DNA of 64,000 nt from Microterricola gilva (GTDB lineage Bacteria > Actinomycetota > Actinomycetes > Actinomycetales > Microbacteriaceae): NCBI RefSeq assembly GCF_004217495.1, contig NZ_SHLC01000001.1:434001-498000 (forward strand), written 5' to 3'. Below are positions 49,625-59,000 of the stretch, piece after piece; position 1 is the first letter of the stretch, and the number at the start of each line of letters is the position of its first letter. A program made the translations under genes and the position numbers. The notes under the pieces were generated by a model. The model had not been told where the DNA came from and made no database searches. It saw nothing but the letters and a program-made list of their open reading frames with translations.

Positions 49625-50502
49625 GCGAGTACCCCCTCGCGAGTGACGGTGACGGGAGGGGCGATCGCGCTGCTGACGATGGTACCGGCGAGCCGGGCTG
49701 CGGCCAGGCGGGAGGGGGAGCGGGCGGGGCGGCCGGCTGCTCGCGCGGCATCGAACGGCATGCCGAGCACGGGGACGCCGGCGTGGCCGGCGACCGTCTC
49801 CAGCACCCGGCCGGCATCGCGACGCCGACCGTTGGCGACATCCACGAGCGCGAGCACGACGCGCGGCCCGGACTCCTGCCCCTGCAGTGCGGCGATCATG
49901 GCGACCGCCTCTTCGGCCGCGCGGCGCTCAGCGCGGGCGAGCAGGCAGACGACGTGGCTCGAGCCGGCGATCTCGGCGAGGTCGCTCTGCCAGGGGCGAA
50001 CGCCCCAGTCGGTGCAGACGAGGTCGAAGAAGCGCGCGATCGAGCTGACCTCTGCCGCCCACGTGACCGTGGATGCCGGTGCGCCGGCGTCCCCGACGCG
50101 CAGCGTGAACAGGCCGCTCGCCGCCTGGGGCAGCCCGGCGACGGCATCCGCACCGTCGCGGGCGCGCTGACGGCGTTCGCTCTGGACCGTCGGCGCGCTC
50201 GGGGCGGTGGGCTCGGCCGTTCCCGCATGCCAGCCGAATCCGAGCGGACCACCGGCCGCATCGACGCCAAGCACCCGACCGCTCCGCCGGGGGGCGAGCA
50301 CGGATGCCACGGCCGCCGCGGTCGTCGAGAGGCCGCTGCCGCCGTGCAACTGCACGAAGCCGACGCGCCTGCTCGTGGCGATGGGCTGGCGAATCGCGCT
50401 GTCGCTCTCGGCGACCGCCCGCGCGGTGCGCGCGGTCGCGGTGAGCATTGACAACGGCATCGCTCCGAGCGTCGCGAGGGGTGAGAGCGGGCGGGCGGCC
50501 AT
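49621..50502 (-). CDS. MinD/EspI-like protein with an altered P-loop (T7SS-linked)
   Basis: A 293-residue protein. After a ~40-residue basic lead-in, the segment VGFVQLHGGSGLSTTAAAVA looks like a MinD/ParA P-loop in which the lysine is replaced by leucine; FFDLVCTDWGVRPWQSDLAE and SHVVCLLARAERRAAEEAVA fit the later strands. MinD-like proteins such as EspI are linked to T7SS control in mycobacteria. With the changed P-loop it probably does not hydrolyse ATP normally. Four-base overlaps join it to eccD and eccC. Confidence 0.7.
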   Translation of the reverse strand: MAARPLSPLATLGAMPLSMLTATARTARAVAESDSAIRQPIATSRRVGFVQLHGGSGLSTTAAAVASVLAPRRSGRVLGVDAAGGPLGFGWHAGTAEPTAPSAPTVQSERRQRARDGADAVAGLPQAASGLFTLRVGDAGAPASTVTWAAEVSSIARFFDLVCTDWGVRPWQSDLAEIAGSSHVVCLLARAERRAAEEAVAMIAALQGQESGPRVVLALVDVANGRRRDAGRVLETVAGHAGVPVLGMPFDAARAAGRPARSPSRLAAARLAGTIVSSAIAPPVTVTREGVLA

Positions 50503-51863
50503 CAGAAGGTCTCCAGCAGCTGCGCGTACAGCCCGAACACGCCGAGCAGCAGCGGCACGGTGCTGACGACGGCGAGCGACTCGGTCGTGTTGCCGAGGCG
50601 GCGCAGCGTTGCCCGCGTGTGCGCGGCCGGCCGCACGCCGGCGGCGATGGCCACGAGCACGGCGGCGACGACGAGAGCCGCGAGCGCGAGCCATATTCCC
50701 GAAGCGGCATGTGCCGCAAACGCGCTGAGCGCGATGAGCGCGCTCGCCGTCCACAGCGCGATCGCGTCGACCGCCAGCGGGAACGCGCGGGTGCGGAGCG
50801 CGGCCGTCACGGCAAGCGCGGCGCCGAGGCCGATCGCCCAGCCGTTCGCACTGGCCACGAGACCGACGCCGCACAAGGCGAGCACGATGGCGGCGGCCAC
50901 GGTCGACCACGACAGGGTGCGGTAGGCCTCGTCGGCGGTGCTGAGCACGGTGCGCCGCGAGCGGAGTCGGCCGGCGACGACCTCGTCGTCGAGGCCGGTG
51001 AGCCCGGCCGCGGCGAGGGCGAACCACGGAACGACGCCGCTTGCGATGGCGGCGACGACGCCGCCGATGCCGAGTGCGCCGAGCGGGTCGACACCGAGCA
51101 CGAGCAGGAGGAGCGGAACGAGCAGCAGGGCGACCCCGAGCAGGCTGCCGGCGAGGGCGGCCCGGCGGCGCTGACCGATGCCGAAGCCGGCGGCGATGCA
51201 AAACCACGCCAGACCAAGGCAGTTCATGGCGGTCGCGAGCGCGACGACTGCGCCGAGGCGGGTTGGATCGGCGCTGCCGGATTCCTCGAGCGTCGGCATC
51301 GCGACGGGCAGCAGCGCGGCGGCGAGCGGTAGGGAGAGGCCGAGCGCGGCGGCGGTGGTCGCGGTGCCGGCCCAGCCCAGACCGGCGCGGCCGAGCAGCA
51401 CGGCGGCGACGAGCAGCGCCGGCCAGGCGATGGCCAGCGGGAGCAGCGTTGACGCCGTGATCAGCGGGAGCGCGACGCCTCCAGCGATGGCGGCGATGAT
51501 ACCGATCGCCACCGCCGCGAGGGTATGCCTGGGGCGCTCGCCCCAGAGGCCGCCTCGCGTGCGCAGGGCGTCGGCGACGGCATCCGTCACATCGGAGACC
51601 TCGGGCGGGGCCGGGGCATCGTCGATGCGGCTGAGGTGCAGCAGCTCACCGTCGAGCACGAGCTGTTGCGCGGCGGAGAGGCCGAGGTCGAGCTGCTCTC
51701 CTGTGCTGCGCACCAGCGCGAGCGGGCGGGCGATCGATCCGCTCGGCTCGGCGAGCAGGCCCATCAGCCGCGGCATGAGGCCGGCGAACGGCTCCTCGCT
51801 CGGAACCACGAGTTCTGCCTTGTTCAGGGTGCCGATCACGGTGAGGCGGGTGAAGTCAGTCAT
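50502..51863 (-). CDS. eccD: Type VII secretion membrane protein EccD
   Basis: A 453-residue protein. The N-terminal ~85 residues form the ubiquitin-like YukD domain (FTRLTVIGTLNKAELVVPSE; RSTGEQLDLGLSAAQQLVLD). About eleven transmembrane helices follow from residue ~120 to the end. EccD forms the membrane channel scaffold around EccB and EccC. ATGA overlaps connect it with the small gene upstream and the MinD-like gene downstream. Confidence 0.9.
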   Translation of the reverse strand: MTDFTRLTVIGTLNKAELVVPSEEPFAGLMPRLMGLLAEPSGSIARPLALVRSTGEQLDLGLSAAQQLVLDGELLHLSRIDDAPAPPEVSDVTDAVADALRTRGGLWGERPRHTLAAVAIGIIAAIAGGVALPLITASTLLPLAIAWPALLVAAVLLGRAGLGWAGTATTAAALGLSLPLAAALLPVAMPTLEESGSADPTRLGAVVALATAMNCLGLAWFCIAAGFGIGQRRRAALAGSLLGVALLLVPLLLLVLGVDPLGALGIGGVVAAIASGVVPWFALAAAGLTGLDDEVVAGRLRSRRTVLSTADEAYRTLSWSTVAAAIVLALCGVGLVASANGWAIGLGAALAVTAALRTRAFPLAVDAIALWTASALIALSAFAAHAASGIWLALAALVVAAVLVAIAAGVRPAAHTRATLRRLGNTTESLAVVSTVPLLLGVFGLYAQLLETF

Positions 51864-52114
51864 GGTGTCTCCGAGGACGATGTGGCTGCGGGCTTCTGCT
51901 GCTGCTGCTGCGTGGCAAGGGTGTTGCTGACGAAGGAGACCCCGACGCACACGGCGCAGGCGACGGCGGCCAGCACGATGCTTGTCGTGAAGCGCTTCCG
52001 GTTGTCGTTGATCACGCGGCGGCCGTCGAGCTGACCCGTGAGGAAGGCGCCGAGCAGCCGGTTGCGATGCGTCTTGACCGCCTCGAGCAGGATCGCGTCG
52101 TGATTACGCGCCAT
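51860..52114 (-). CDS. 84-residue bitopic protein resembling the EccB N-terminus
   Basis: An 84-residue protein: a cytosolic helix AILLEAVKTHRNRLLGAFLT, a short GQLDGRRVINDNRKR segment, one transmembrane helix (FTTSIVLAAVACAVCVGVSF) and a Gln/Ser-rich tail. The order, helix plus 'AF..G..GG' plus basic segment plus membrane helix, resembles the N-terminus of EccB, but the large extracellular domain of EccB is missing. It overlaps the DUF6177-like gene by 11 nt and eccD by 4 nt. The EccB likeness is from memory of the family and needs a profile search. Confidence 0.65.
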   Translation of the reverse strand: MARNHDAILLEAVKTHRNRLLGAFLTGQLDGRRVINDNRKRFTTSIVLAAVACAVCVGVSFVSNTLATQQQQQKPAATSSSETP

Positions 52115-53240
52115 GCTTGCCCCCGCTCTCACTCGTGCCCGTGTCGTTGAGACCCGTGTCCAAGCGGTGCCGGGCGCGCAGGCCGTCCAGCACCGCACTG
52201 CCGTTGCCGAGGAGCGCGCCGAGGCGATCGACGTCGACCGCGCCGAGCACGGCCTCGACGCGGGGCCAGCCGAGTTCGTCGAGGGTGCCGAGCGGGAAGA
52301 GCAGCGCGGGTATTCGCGGCCGCCCGACGGCGATGGCCCCGAACTCGGCGACCATCCGTGCGGGGTCCAGCCCCAGGGCACGCACGCCGGGCGCCCCGAT
52401 CAGCAGGGCGAGCGGGTTGGCCGGCGCCTGCAGCACGGGGGAGCGCAGCTGGCTGCTGACGCCCGGCCGCGCCAGCGCGAGGGCGATGAGCGGCATCGTC
52501 TTCTCCTCGCCCGCGGCGAGCAAGCCGAGCACGCGCTCGGGGGCCGAGGTGGCCGAGTCCGAACCGGCGGCGCCGACGCCGAGGAACAGTTGCGAGATCT
52601 CCTCGAGGCCGCGGTCGGTCCGCCGAACGCCGAGCGTGCCCGTCAGCGGGTGCGTGCGCGTTCCCGCCAGCGCGAACTGGGTGTCGGCCGGCATCCGGCG
52701 GCGGGCGACTGCCGTGAGTTCGGCGCGATCCCAACCGACGGTGGCCGGCTCCGTGACGCCCCAGCCCGTCGGGGCGACACCCTGCAGTGTCGTGGTGGCC
52801 TGTTCGGCGAAGCCGCCGAGTACGGCGTCGGCGTCTGCACGGTGGCGCACGGAGGCGCTGAGCAGAATCTCGAGCTGGTCAGTCGGCTTCGGCCGCAGGT
52901 AGTCGACGGCGACGTCGTCGATGTCGCGAATCGCGGGCGAGGCGAGCACCTCGTCGATCGTCGCGAGTTTCGCGCCCGTGATGCCGTCACGCAGCGTGCC
53001 GCCCTGGCCGCGCACCACCCACGCACCGCGGTAGTCCCGCATCGCCTGGTAGTACGCCTCGGTGAGTGCGCTGAGCTCGTCGGTGACAAGCACGACGCGC
53101 ACGTCGCCGCTCGCCGCCTGCACGAACAGGTCGGCGCGCCCCTCGCTGAGGTAGATCACCGCGCTGCGGCTCTCGCTCTGGACCCAACCGGCGTGCACGG
53201 CGTCGACGAGCGGATGCCGGATGGTCTCGTGGTCGGTCAC
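52104..53240 (-). CDS. T7SS-linked soluble protein (possibly DUF6177)
   Basis: A 378-residue protein starting at GTG (MTDHETIRHPLVDAVHAGWV), placed there because it overlaps the FHA gene stop as GTGA. No membrane segment or known catalytic motif. It is a mixed alpha/beta protein with DVRVVLVTDELSALTEAYYQ and a C-terminal helical half. I associate it with the DUF6177 family found in actinobacterial T7SS operons, without certainty. Its role in secretion is unknown. Confidence 0.65.
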   Translation of the reverse strand: MTDHETIRHPLVDAVHAGWVQSESRSAVIYLSEGRADLFVQAASGDVRVVLVTDELSALTEAYYQAMRDYRGAWVVRGQGGTLRDGITGAKLATIDEVLASPAIRDIDDVAVDYLRPKPTDQLEILLSASVRHRADADAVLGGFAEQATTTLQGVAPTGWGVTEPATVGWDRAELTAVARRRMPADTQFALAGTRTHPLTGTLGVRRTDRGLEEISQLFLGVGAAGSDSATSAPERVLGLLAAGEEKTMPLIALALARPGVSSQLRSPVLQAPANPLALLIGAPGVRALGLDPARMVAEFGAIAVGRPRIPALLFPLGTLDELGWPRVEAVLGAVDVDRLGALLGNGSAVLDGLRARHRLDTGLNDTGTSESGGKHGA

Positions 53241-54184
53241 GCGGCGCCTCTCATCGGCTTCACGAAGCTCAGCGAGCGGTCGCCGAGGGCGAGCATCCAG
53301 CGCTCGGGAACGGGGGTGCGGATGCCGGCCGGAAGCGCCTCGCCCATGGCCTCGGTCTCCGCGGTCCCGAGGAGCGTGGTGCCGTTCGTCGAACCGAGGT
53401 CGGTCACCCAGATCTCGCCGCCGGACCATTCGATCAGCGCGTGCGTCTTCGACAGTGTGCGGGAAAGGTCGGGCAGGGCCAGCAGCTCGTGCTGGATGCT
53501 CCCCACCGCATTGGAGGGGTTGCGCCCGATGAGCAGCCCTCCGCTCAGGCTGACGCGCTGGCCGCTGTCGAGCACCAGGGTGAGTGGGCCCTCCTGCGGG
53601 GTAGCGGCGGCGGCAGCGGGAACAGCGGCCGGTGGGAGAGCGGACTGCGGGAGCTCGGTTCGGGCGGCGCGCTCCGCGGTGGCGATCGCCAGCGGCGCGA
53701 GCGGGACGAAGACGGCACGGAGTGGGTCACGCCCGTCTAGCAGGTCGATGCATGACAAGCCGCGCCCGGCGCGCGTCACGATCCGTGCGAGGAGGGCAGG
53801 CGTTCCGAGCGGTGTCGCGGTGAGCGTGTCGACCGTGCGGGTGCGCGTGATCCAGCCGCCGAGCCAGCGGCCGCTGCGGCCGTTGGAGAGGAGGCAGAAG
53901 CCGGCGGCCACGACGCCGAGAAGCAACAGGAGCAGCCCAACCCCCTGTGTTCGGGGCAGGAACGCAGAGGCGAGCAGGGCTGCTGGCACGAGCAGATCGA
54001 TCAGCACGGCGAGCAGATGCCGCCACGGCGGTGCGACGGCGGTGCCGTTCAGCAGGGGAGCGGCGCTCGCGGCATCCGCGGCGGGGGCGTGCCTGGTCCC
54101 GCAGTGCCGACAGTGCACGTCACCGGCATCGGACCATGCGCCACAGCGGCCGCATGTTGCGGTGAAGACGACTGCCGAACCCAT
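53237..54184 (-). CDS. Zinc-ribbon, RDD-like and FHA domain protein (T7SS-linked)
   Basis: A 315-residue protein. An N-terminal zinc ribbon (ATCGRCGAWSDAGDVHCRHC) is followed by two or three hydrophobic helices of RDD type (residues ~50-130), a variable Pro/Ala linker, and a C-terminal FHA domain (GGLLIGRNP, TLSKTHALIEWSG, VTDLGSTNGTTLL). In firmicute systems the FHA unit is fused to the EssC ATPase; here it is a separate membrane protein. First gene of the T7SS operon, with GGTGGGGGT before its ATG. Confidence 0.85.
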   Translation of the reverse strand: MGSAVVFTATCGRCGAWSDAGDVHCRHCGTRHAPAADAASAAPLLNGTAVAPPWRHLLAVLIDLLVPAALLASAFLPRTQGVGLLLLLLGVVAAGFCLLSNGRSGRWLGGWITRTRTVDTLTATPLGTPALLARIVTRAGRGLSCIDLLDGRDPLRAVFVPLAPLAIATAERAARTELPQSALPPAAVPAAAAATPQEGPLTLVLDSGQRVSLSGGLLIGRNPSNAVGSIQHELLALPDLSRTLSKTHALIEWSGGEIWVTDLGSTNGTTLLGTAETEAMGEALPAGIRTPVPERWMLALGDRSLSFVKPMRGAA

Positions 54185-54237
54185 GTACCCCCACCGCTCG
54201 ATCGAGGGGCACCCCGCCCCAGTGTGGTCAAAGCTAC

Positions 54238-54264
54238 CGCGTACCCCCCGAAGGCGTGTAATCA
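54238..54264 (+). promoter_or_regulatory. Shared upstream element, copy 1
   Basis: ACCCCCCGAAGGCGTGTAATCA occupies 54243-54264, preceded by CGCGT. The same 22-base sequence, differing at one position, occurs at 54855-54876. The end of this copy is 70 bases before the ATG of the Imm61-like gene. It also lies about 60 bases upstream of the divergent T7SS operon start. A promoter or operator is likely. Confidence 0.55.
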
Positions 54265-54333
54265 CCTCGTGAGGATCCGACAGAATGGCTGTGCCCCGAA
54301 TCGCTCGGGCCAGAGTGAGAGGAAGGTCAGCAC

Positions 54334-54840
54334 ATGACACACGCCGACCGCGACGACGCGACGATCGCCCTGCTGGTCGAGTCCGCCGAGGCAGCGGGGC
54401 TGAAGCGGCGCGAGCGCCCGGATGCCCTCCTTGTACTCCGCGATCCCGAGATGACCTACACGCTGAGCGAGCGCGACGGCCTCTTCATCGTGCAGAGCAG
54501 CGACCGCGGCACGGCTCCCTGGCTTGCGATGGCGAGCGAACAGCTCGAGGTGGCCGCCGCGGGGCTGCTCCTCCTGATCGCCGTCCCGCTGCGCCAACAG
54601 CTGGGACTTCCGCACTTGGAGGCGCCGCGTGAACTGGCCGACGGGGTCACACTGGTGCCGGATGTCGACGGGCTCCGCCTGAGCTGGAGCGAAGCCGGCC
54701 AACAGCGCTCGGCCTGGTTTCCCGATAGTCACGCGGGACGGCGCTCGGCTGTGGAGTTCTCGCACGCCGCCGGCCATCCCCCAGAAATGGTGGCGGTCTC
54801 CGTGCGCGACCCACGAGGGGCGCCACTCTTCGCGCGATGA
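54334..54840 (+). CDS. Imm61-like immunity protein 1
   Basis: A 168-residue soluble protein. It shares with three other genes in this window the pattern DPEMTYTLSERDGLFIVQSS-DRGTAPWLAMA, a helix giving LLLLIAVPLRQQLGLP, the PDVDGLRLSWSEAGQQRSAW segment and an end PRGAPLF. This fits my knowledge of the Imm61 immunity family of polymorphic toxin systems. It is the first plus-strand gene, divergent from the T7SS operon, and its upstream element is shared with the WXG100 operon that contains the toxin, so it is the best candidate for a co-regulated immunity gene. Confidence 0.75.
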   Translation: MTHADRDDATIALLVESAEAAGLKRRERPDALLVLRDPEMTYTLSERDGLFIVQSSDRGTAPWLAMASEQLEVAAAGLLLLIAVPLRQQLGLPHLEAPRELADGVTLVPDVDGLRLSWSEAGQQRSAWFPDSHAGRRSAVEFSHAAGHPPEMVAVSVRDPRGAPLFAR

Positions 54841-54848
54841 CGAGATGT

Positions 54849-54876
54849 CGCGTCACCCCCCGAAGGCGTGTCATCA
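54849..54876 (+). promoter_or_regulatory. Shared upstream element, copy 2
   Basis: ACCCCCCGAAGGCGTGTCATCA at 54855-54876, preceded by CGCGTC. It matches copy 1 at 21 of 22 positions and ends 68 bases before the ATG of the first WXG100-type gene. The nearly equal distance in both cases supports a transcription signal. Confidence 0.55.
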
Positions 54877-54943
54877 TGACTCTCGGGGGAAATCCCTGCC
54901 GCAGCATTCGCGCACATCGTGGCGCACGACGAGGGGAACAGTC

Positions 54944-55279
54944 ATGAAGTTCGCAATGGGGGCCAGCACGCTGAGCACCTTGACCAAAAACACGTCGACG
55001 TCGAATGACGATCTCGGCGCACTGGTCAAGCAGCTCGCGGAGTCGGCCGAGCCGCTCCAGGGCAAGTTCAATGGTGCAGGTCGCGCCGCGTTCGACGCGT
55101 TCAAGGGCCAGACCGACCGCATCGCAGCCGAGCTGAACGGCGCGCTCGCCGCGGTGCTCGGTGGTATCGCAGGCATGGACAAGGCCCTCGGCGAGGGTGA
55201 CCAGGAGATGGGCAGCTCAACGCAGTCGTTGATGGCCAACTCGAACTTTGACGCAGCCCGCTTCGGCGGAAAGGCATAG
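54944..55279 (+). CDS. ESAT-6/WXG100-like small secreted protein 1
   Basis: A 111-residue helical-hairpin protein. The central turn reads GKFNGAGRAAFDAFK, i.e. an F-x-G variant of the W-x-G motif, with two long amphipathic helices around it. A GAGGGG site precedes the ATG. The C-terminal NSNFDAARFGG could serve as part of the secretion signal. Proteins of this kind are exported by the T7SS as dimers, often with a toxin partner encoded nearby. First gene of the toxin operon. Confidence 0.75.
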   Translation: MKFAMGASTLSTLTKNTSTSNDDLGALVKQLAESAEPLQGKFNGAGRAAFDAFKGQTDRIAAELNGALAAVLGGIAGMDKALGEGDQEMGSSTQSLMANSNFDAARFGGKA

Positions 55280-55288
55280 GGGGAACCG

Positions 55289-55606
55289 ATGAGCGCACAG
55301 GGTCAGGCGGATCGCCGCGACTACGACATCCACGCCTCGCAGAACGCGCAGGAGAACTTCAACCGCGTTGCCGCGCAGCTGGAATCGCTGATCGATCAGC
55401 GACAGAAAGACGTCAACGCCGCGATGAGCGACTACCAGGCGGACGGTGTCTCCGACGAGTACGCCGGCAAGGAGCTTGCCTGGCGGAACGCGGCCGGTGA
55501 GGTCAAGACGATCATCGCCACGCTCCGCGCCTCGATGGAACAGAACGACGACACGGCACAGACCGCGCTCGGCAAGGCCAAATCCGCCGTTGACGGCATC
55601 GGCTAG
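55289..55606 (+). CDS. ESAT-6-like small secreted protein 2
   Basis: A 105-residue fully helical protein with YDIHASQNAQENFNRVAAQL, a turn without WxG, and DEYAGKELAWRNAAGEVKTI. Size, position and helical pattern fit the ESAT-6/WXG100 superfamily. GGGGGAACCG precedes the ATG. Probably a partner or chaperone for export of the toxin encoded two genes downstream. Confidence 0.7.
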   Translation: MSAQGQADRRDYDIHASQNAQENFNRVAAQLESLIDQRQKDVNAAMSDYQADGVSDEYAGKELAWRNAAGEVKTIIATLRASMEQNDDTAQTALGKAKSAVDGIG

Positions 55607-55653
55607 CTGACGCTGTCGGCACTGGTCGCGTAACGAACGAGGGGGATGGCGCG

Positions 55654-56010
55654 ATGGCATCATCGGAGGGCTGGAGCATCCAGCCGGAGCAGGTCGCAAC
55701 CGTGCTCACGGCGGTGAACGGCAAGGCGGAGCTGATGGGGGCAGCACTGGCGACGTTGCAGGCCGACGTCTCGTCCGCGGCGGCGGCGACGGGCAACTCC
55801 GCGGCCATCTCGCAGGCACTGATGGACTTCTTCGCGCAGGAAGGCCCGCGCCTCGAGGGTGTCAGCAAGCGCATCGCCGCATCTCTCACCGGTGCGTCGG
55901 ATGCCACATCCGCCTACGTCAAGGGCGACTACGAGATGGCCAGCACCTCGCAGAGTCTGCAGGTCGAGCTGATCAACAACCCGGTGCTGCCAGGTAACGG
56001 GGCCTACTAG
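55654..56010 (+). CDS. ESAT-6-like small protein 3 (DUF6507-like)
   Basis: A 118-residue helical protein beginning SEGWSIQPEQVATVLTAVNG, which resembles DUF6507 proteins linked to actinobacterial T7SS. Another helix contains SAAISQALMDFFAQEGPRLE and the end is NNPVLPGNGAY. It is two bases upstream of the toxin gene, so it is likely its dedicated helper or export partner. Confidence 0.65.
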   Translation: MASSEGWSIQPEQVATVLTAVNGKAELMGAALATLQADVSSAAAATGNSAAISQALMDFFAQEGPRLEGVSKRIAASLTGASDATSAYVKGDYEMASTSQSLQVELINNPVLPGNGAY

Positions 56011-56012
56011 GC

Positions 56013-59000
56013 ATGGCCGAACACATCAATCCCGCGGCGATCCCCGGCGATGCCCTGCAGCCCGAGCTGCTCGTGCAGCACGCGGATTCGCTGGCGAAGG
56101 CGGCATCCGGCACCCGTGACCACGGAGCAGAGGTCGTCGCCGAGTGGCAGAAGCTCTCTGCGTACTACACGGCGCCGGAGGGCCCGCAGCTCTTCGCGGT
56201 CATGACACCGGTCGGCCCGGCCACCTCGGCGTTCGGTGACAATCTCGACGTCGTCGTCGCGGCGCTCAAGGCCTTCGCCGACGAGGTGATCCCAATCAAG
56301 GCGGAGCTCGCCAGGCTCAAGGGCGAGGCCCAGACCTTCGTCGACACCACCGTGAAGAACGGCGTCGACGTCAAGTACACCGACTACGGCTACGGATACG
56401 GCGGCTACGGCGCATCGGGCGCGTACGCCGGCTACGGCTACAACGCCTTCGGCTCCTACACCCAGGCGGCAGAAGACAACCCCGTCACGCGCACGCACCA
56501 CCAGAACTGGGACGAGAACCAGGGCGCCGTCGACGAGAACAACGCGCTGATCGCGGCGGTGAGCGCCCAGCAGGTGAAGCTGTGGGCCGCGGAGCGCACC
56601 TGCGCCAACACGATCCGCGCGCTCTTCGGGGCCGACCCGCTGCGCTCGATGCAGAGTGAGGATGACGCCCTCGGCTACGGCCTGAGCGAGATCCCAGAGG
56701 GCACCGAGATGCCGTGGGGTGCCGCGACCAAGCGCACGGAAGGCTGCGCGGAAGCGTCGCTGACCTTCGTCTTCGAAGACGTGATCTGGAAGGGCATCGC
56801 CGTCGGCGGTGTCTGGGGCACCGTCACCGGCCTCGGCACCCTCCTGCTCGGCTACAACCCCGCCACCGGGGACTTCTTCAGCGGCGACGCCTACGGCGCG
56901 GCGTGGAGCGGGCTCGGCATGCTCGGTTTCGGCCTCGCCACAGCCGGGCCGCTCGGCATCGTCGGGGGCTTCGTGCCCGGTCCGGTCGGCGACTTCTTCC
57001 GCGGCGGGCAGGAAGCCGTTGTCAACACGCTCAAGGGCGTCGTCGCCTGGGACACCTGGGCGGAGAACCCCGGTGAGGCGCTCGGCTCATCCATCTTCAA
57101 CATTGCGACGATTGTCATCCCGGCCGGGGCGGTGGTCGGCGGCGTCAAGACCGCGACCGGTGCGGCCAACGCCCTCGGCAAGGCCGCGAAGATCGTCGAC
57201 ATGGTCGACCCGGGGGCTTGGCTCAGCAAGGGTGTCCTCGGCGGCTCGAAGTTCATCGCGCCGTCGGTCGCCGATCTGCTCAAGTCGCTGGACTTCAACC
57301 TCGGCGACAACATGGGCAACCTCTTCGATGGCTCGACGCTCAAGATCGCGAACTTCGACGGCTCCACCTTCGACTTCACCCCGCCCAAGGCCGATGTGCC
57401 CGACAGCTTCGACGTGCCACCGGCGCGTGGAACGGACGCAGCCGACATTCCCGTACGGATGCCGGAGTCCGTCGTCGCCGGCGCACCTGGCTCCTCCCAG
57501 TTCCTCAGCCCCGACACCCACATCGGTGGTACCGGCACGACCGTGCTCGACACGCCCCCCAGTCACGGTGGCGGGACCGGTTCCGGTAGCGGTTCTGGCA
57601 ACGGCACGGGCAGCGGCTCCGGCACGGGAGCCGGCGGCGGTTCTGGCGCAGGGACGGGTACTGGCGGCGGATCCGGCCATGGATCGAACACCGGCGCGGA
57701 CGGCGCTGACGGTGTGCCGCCCAAGGACCCCGCCGACGTCGCCGACCCGAGCGATCCGCCGAAGAAGCCGTGGGACCCCGAGATGGGCGACCCCGTGCTC
57801 AGCGATGCCGACTACGGCCCCGGCTTCGAGCGGGTGCCCGACCGCACCGACAGCAACCCGATCGACGACAACTACGGCGACGTGCGCCCGGATGGCGAGA
57901 GCGGCCGCCTCGACGACAAATACGCACACCCCGGAACCGTCTCTGATGACGTCGCGCACATGATCGAGGACCCGACCGCGCCGTACGGCCGCGGTGACGA
58001 CGGCACGCCCTACTCCCGTGAGGAGTGGGAGTCGCGTTACACCGACGAGGACGGCTACCCGATCTACCCGGGCAACGACGGTGGCAAGCTCGGGAGCTTC
58101 GTCGAGTTCGACAACATCGCGGACTTCAAGGCTCACTACGGAGAGAGCCTGGACCGCTTCGGTCACGATGGCGGTAAGTTCCTCTCGTTCCCGGAGATGT
58201 CCTTCGAGTCACGGGCGCTGCCGCCGAGCAACTTGAGCGCGACTTACTCGGTGTTCGAGATCGGCGACAGCCTGCCGGATGGCTACCGCATCGAGGTGTC
58301 GGAGATCGCTCCCGCCTTCGGCCGCGACGGCGGCGGCCTCCAGGTGCGCTTCTTGGACCCTGACGGCCAGCCGGTCTCGGTCGCGTCCCTCCTGGATGGC
58401 GAAAACCCGCTGCTGTCCCGTTCGACCGACGATTCCTCAACGCTCAGACTGGGCGATGACAATGACTTGAGATTTGAATCGAGCTCTACGTCGGATTCTC
58501 TTATCGAGAACGCATTCCATCGAGCGGAGCAGGACGGCACAGTCGAATCGCCCGGAAATGTGGGTGTTCCGCCCACGGTGTTGAGCGCAGCAGAGCTACA
58601 ACAGATTCGGACCGATGGCTATTCGGTGGCCTTCTTCGGTGATGACAACCTGAAGTATTACCAGCAGCCGCAAACAACGCTGGGAGCAAATGGTCGTCCA
58701 TTCTTTGTCATGCCGGGCTCTGATGCCGTTCTGGTGCAGAATGCGCACGATGCCGCACGGTACACCGGGATGTCTCCGTCCACGCTGCGGGCCTATACCA
58801 ATGGCGGCGAGGTGTATGGGGTCGCGTTCCCGGCAACCGGCATTGCGCATCGCGTACCGGTGGCAGCCGACGCCCAAGGCTGGGCGCACTTCTTAGAAGG
58901 CGGCCACACCGCGGTTCGACTACCTGAGAGCGGTGCAAGCGGTGGGCCGTTGAGAAGTGGATATTTGGTCAACCCCGTGCGAGAGCTTGTTGTTCCCGGT

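Noticed and set aside
56380..56460. Tyr/Gly-codon repeats in the toxin gene as a possible recombination or phase-variable tract
   Set aside because: The units are imperfect and in frame; they look like a normal low-complexity linker.
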